Source of the DNA: Demequina flava
Lineage (GTDB): Bacteria; Actinomycetota; Actinomycetes; Actinomycetales; Demequinaceae
Direction of reading: 5' to 3'
DNA length: 64,000 nucleotides
NCBI RefSeq assembly: GCF_000975035.1
Contig: NZ_BBRA01000002.1
Location: forward strand, 1-64,000
Both the position numbers and the translations under genes were made by a program. Below the pieces are notes generated by a model, which made no database searches, was not told where the DNA came from, and was given only the letters and a program-made list of their open reading frames with translations. This document shows positions 63,261 to 64,000 of this stretch, in pieces. Numbering within the stretch: the first letter of the stretch is position 1; the number at the start of each line of letters is the position of its first letter.

Positions 63261-63704
63261 GTGAACGCAGTTCTGGCCGATGCGGCTACCCGGGGTGCCA
63301 ACCGCTCCCGGGGGCGGCGCCTCGTGGCGCCCGCCGCCGCATCGGCCGTTCTGCTGTCTCTCACGATTTACAACGCGCAAGGCGACCCCTACTCCGCGGG
63401 CCACTTCCCGGGCTGCATGTGGCTTGGACTGACCGGCATGTGGTGCCCCGGCTGCGGTGGACTGCGGGCCACTCACGAACTGGCGCACGGCGACATCGCC
63501 GCGGCCATGGCGCTCAACCCCGTGGTCGTCGTGCTGATTTTGCCGATGATCGCAGGCGGGCTTTTGCTGTGGTGGGCCAACGCCTGGCGAGGCAAGCCGT
63601 TTCCACGGATTCCCCTTTGGGCTGCAATCGCGGTTCCGGTCTTTCTGGGCGTTTTCTGGGTGCTGCGGAACATCCCTGCGCTCGAGCCATTTCTGGCGCC
63701 ATAA
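63261..63704 (+). CDS. DUF2752 membrane protein
   Basis: 147 residues with three membrane segments. The motif CPGCGGLRATHELAHGD, with its CPxCG and following His, is diagnostic of DUF2752. Function unknown. GTG start 6 bases after the DUF4190 stop. It is the last of three small membrane protein genes between trpE and trpC. Confidence 0.82.
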   Translation: MNAVLADAATRGANRSRGRRLVAPAAASAVLLSLTIYNAQGDPYSAGHFPGCMWLGLTGMWCPGCGGLRATHELAHGDIAAAMALNPVVVVLILPMIAGGLLLWWANAWRGKPFPRIPLWAAIAVPVFLGVFWVLRNIPALEPFLAP

Positions 63705-63798
63705 CAAGTGCCGCGTGGCCGCGCGTAGCGTGGGGTTCGCTGTGTATCAGGTGGGCTTACGAGGCTCAGGGACGGTCAGGAGCTTCATCTCACGGCGC

Positions 63799-63804
63799 TA
63801 CCAT
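63799..63804 (+). promoter_or_regulatory. Candidate -10 element for trpC
   Basis: TACCAT lies seven bases before ATG 63812 and 24 bases before the trpC ATG. The transcript would begin at or just before 63812. Confidence 0.45.
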
Positions 63805-63811
63805 GGTGGCC

Positions 63812-63832
63812 ATGGGAGAGGTAGCCGCATGA
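63812..63832 (+). CDS. Possible 6-codon leader ORF before trpC
   Basis: ATG 63812 encodes MGEVAA then TGA, and the TGA overlaps the trpC ATG (ATGA). The GGGAGAGG inside it (63814-63821) can serve as the trpC ribosome site, so the ORF may be incidental. No tryptophan codons are present, so it is not a classical attenuator. Confidence 0.3.
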   Translation: MGEVAA

Positions 63833-64000
63833 GCGTTTTGGACAGCATCATCGCAGGAGTACGTGAGGACCTCGCTGTGCGCGAGGCCGCTACTCCGATG
63901 GACACCTTGAAGGAGCGCGCTAGCCGCCTACCGGGAGCAATCGACGCGCGCCAAATGCTGGCGCGCGACGAGGTCGCGGTGATCGCGGAAGTGAAGCGTT
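63829..64000 (+). CDS. trpC: Indole-3-glycerol phosphate synthase (5' part)
   Basis: Only the first 57 codons lie in the window; the gene runs past the right edge. The N-terminus SVLDSIIAGVREDLAVREA and AVIAEVKR, with the conserved Glu and Lys of the first barrel strand, are typical of TrpC. It starts at ATG 63829 with GGGAGAGG eight bases upstream. Its position after trpE and small membrane proteins agrees with tryptophan synthesis. Confidence 0.88.
   Translation, partial: MSVLDSIIAGVREDLAVREAATPMDTLKERASRLPGAIDARQMLARDEVAVIAEVKR

Noticed and set aside
63705-63828. A tryptophan attenuator before trpC
   Set aside because: No run of Trp codons and no competing hairpins are visible.
1-64000. 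CRISPR arrays, insertion sequences, prophage genes or integrase sites
   Set aside because: No regularly spaced repeats, transposase or integrase sequences were seen. The window reads as stable core chromosome.

Overview
The window is a gene-dense, high-GC segment of an actinobacterial chromosome. The evidence is pupylation genes, an InhA-type enoyl reductase, SteA/SteB, an actinobacterial SUF operon led by SufR, an ImuA'/ImuB/DnaE2 mutasome, and gene order that repeatedly matches Mycobacterium (the Rv1691-Rv1700, Rv1456c-Rv1466 and Rv2111c-Rv2125 regions). The absence of mycolate genes and the gene mix suggest Micrococcales (Demequina/Cellulomonas-like). That placement is inference; nothing here fixes a genus.

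Layout. 118-10946 (+): a TPR protein with a long disordered Arg/Gly/Ser/Asp N-terminus, a HAD phosphatase, a 56-residue protein, tlyA, nadK, recN, steA, steB/mctB, pyrG and a NUDIX hydrolase, mostly overlapping or within a few bases. 11082-12017 (-): heme A synthase. 12222-18694 (+): sufR-sufB-sufD-Rieske-sufC-sufS-sufU-sufT, behind a DtxR/IdeR-like iron box and a candidate SufR operator; then an acetyltransferase and a methyltransferase-like protein. 19980-23681 (-): an APC antiporter and an ECF biotin transporter. 23814-28447: ABC-F ATPase, SURF1 (-), fabG, inhA-like fabI and a SixA phosphatase. 28497-32954: SnoaL-like, serB and glgC (-), divergent from glgA and an ABC ATPase (+). 33038-35514: NfeD, SPFH protein and a SpoU methyltransferase. 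35578-41412: LexA-box-controlled mutasome. 41504-41592: tRNA-Leu(GAG). 41785-49578: small membrane protein, M20 peptidase, DUF5703, acidic protein, aldo-keto reductase, UppP, PAC2 protein, HAD phosphatase, RecB-like nuclease and site-2 protease. 49598-56186: trmI, arc, dop, pup, pafA and an FKBP-like lipoprotein. 56187-64000: hisF, a heterodimeric ABC exporter, hisI, trpE, three small membrane proteins and the start of trpC.

The most interesting system is the pupylation locus. ARC, Dop, Pup (59 residues, ending GGQ) and PafA are all present, but only 17 bases separate pup from pafA, so the 20S proteasome genes prcB and prcA that usually sit there are absent. The ARC ATPase is short and lacks the C-terminal extension that docks Mpa to the proteasome. 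This suggests a Pup-directed unfoldase working without local proteolysis.

Two window-wide patterns stand out. At least 14 genes have a TANNNT -10 element 6 to 8 bases before the start codon, which implies leaderless transcripts and fixes several starts. The nonamer GGCCGATGC (or its complement) occurs at least 25 times, in several reading frames and between genes, far more than base composition predicts; one pair forms a perfect hairpin.
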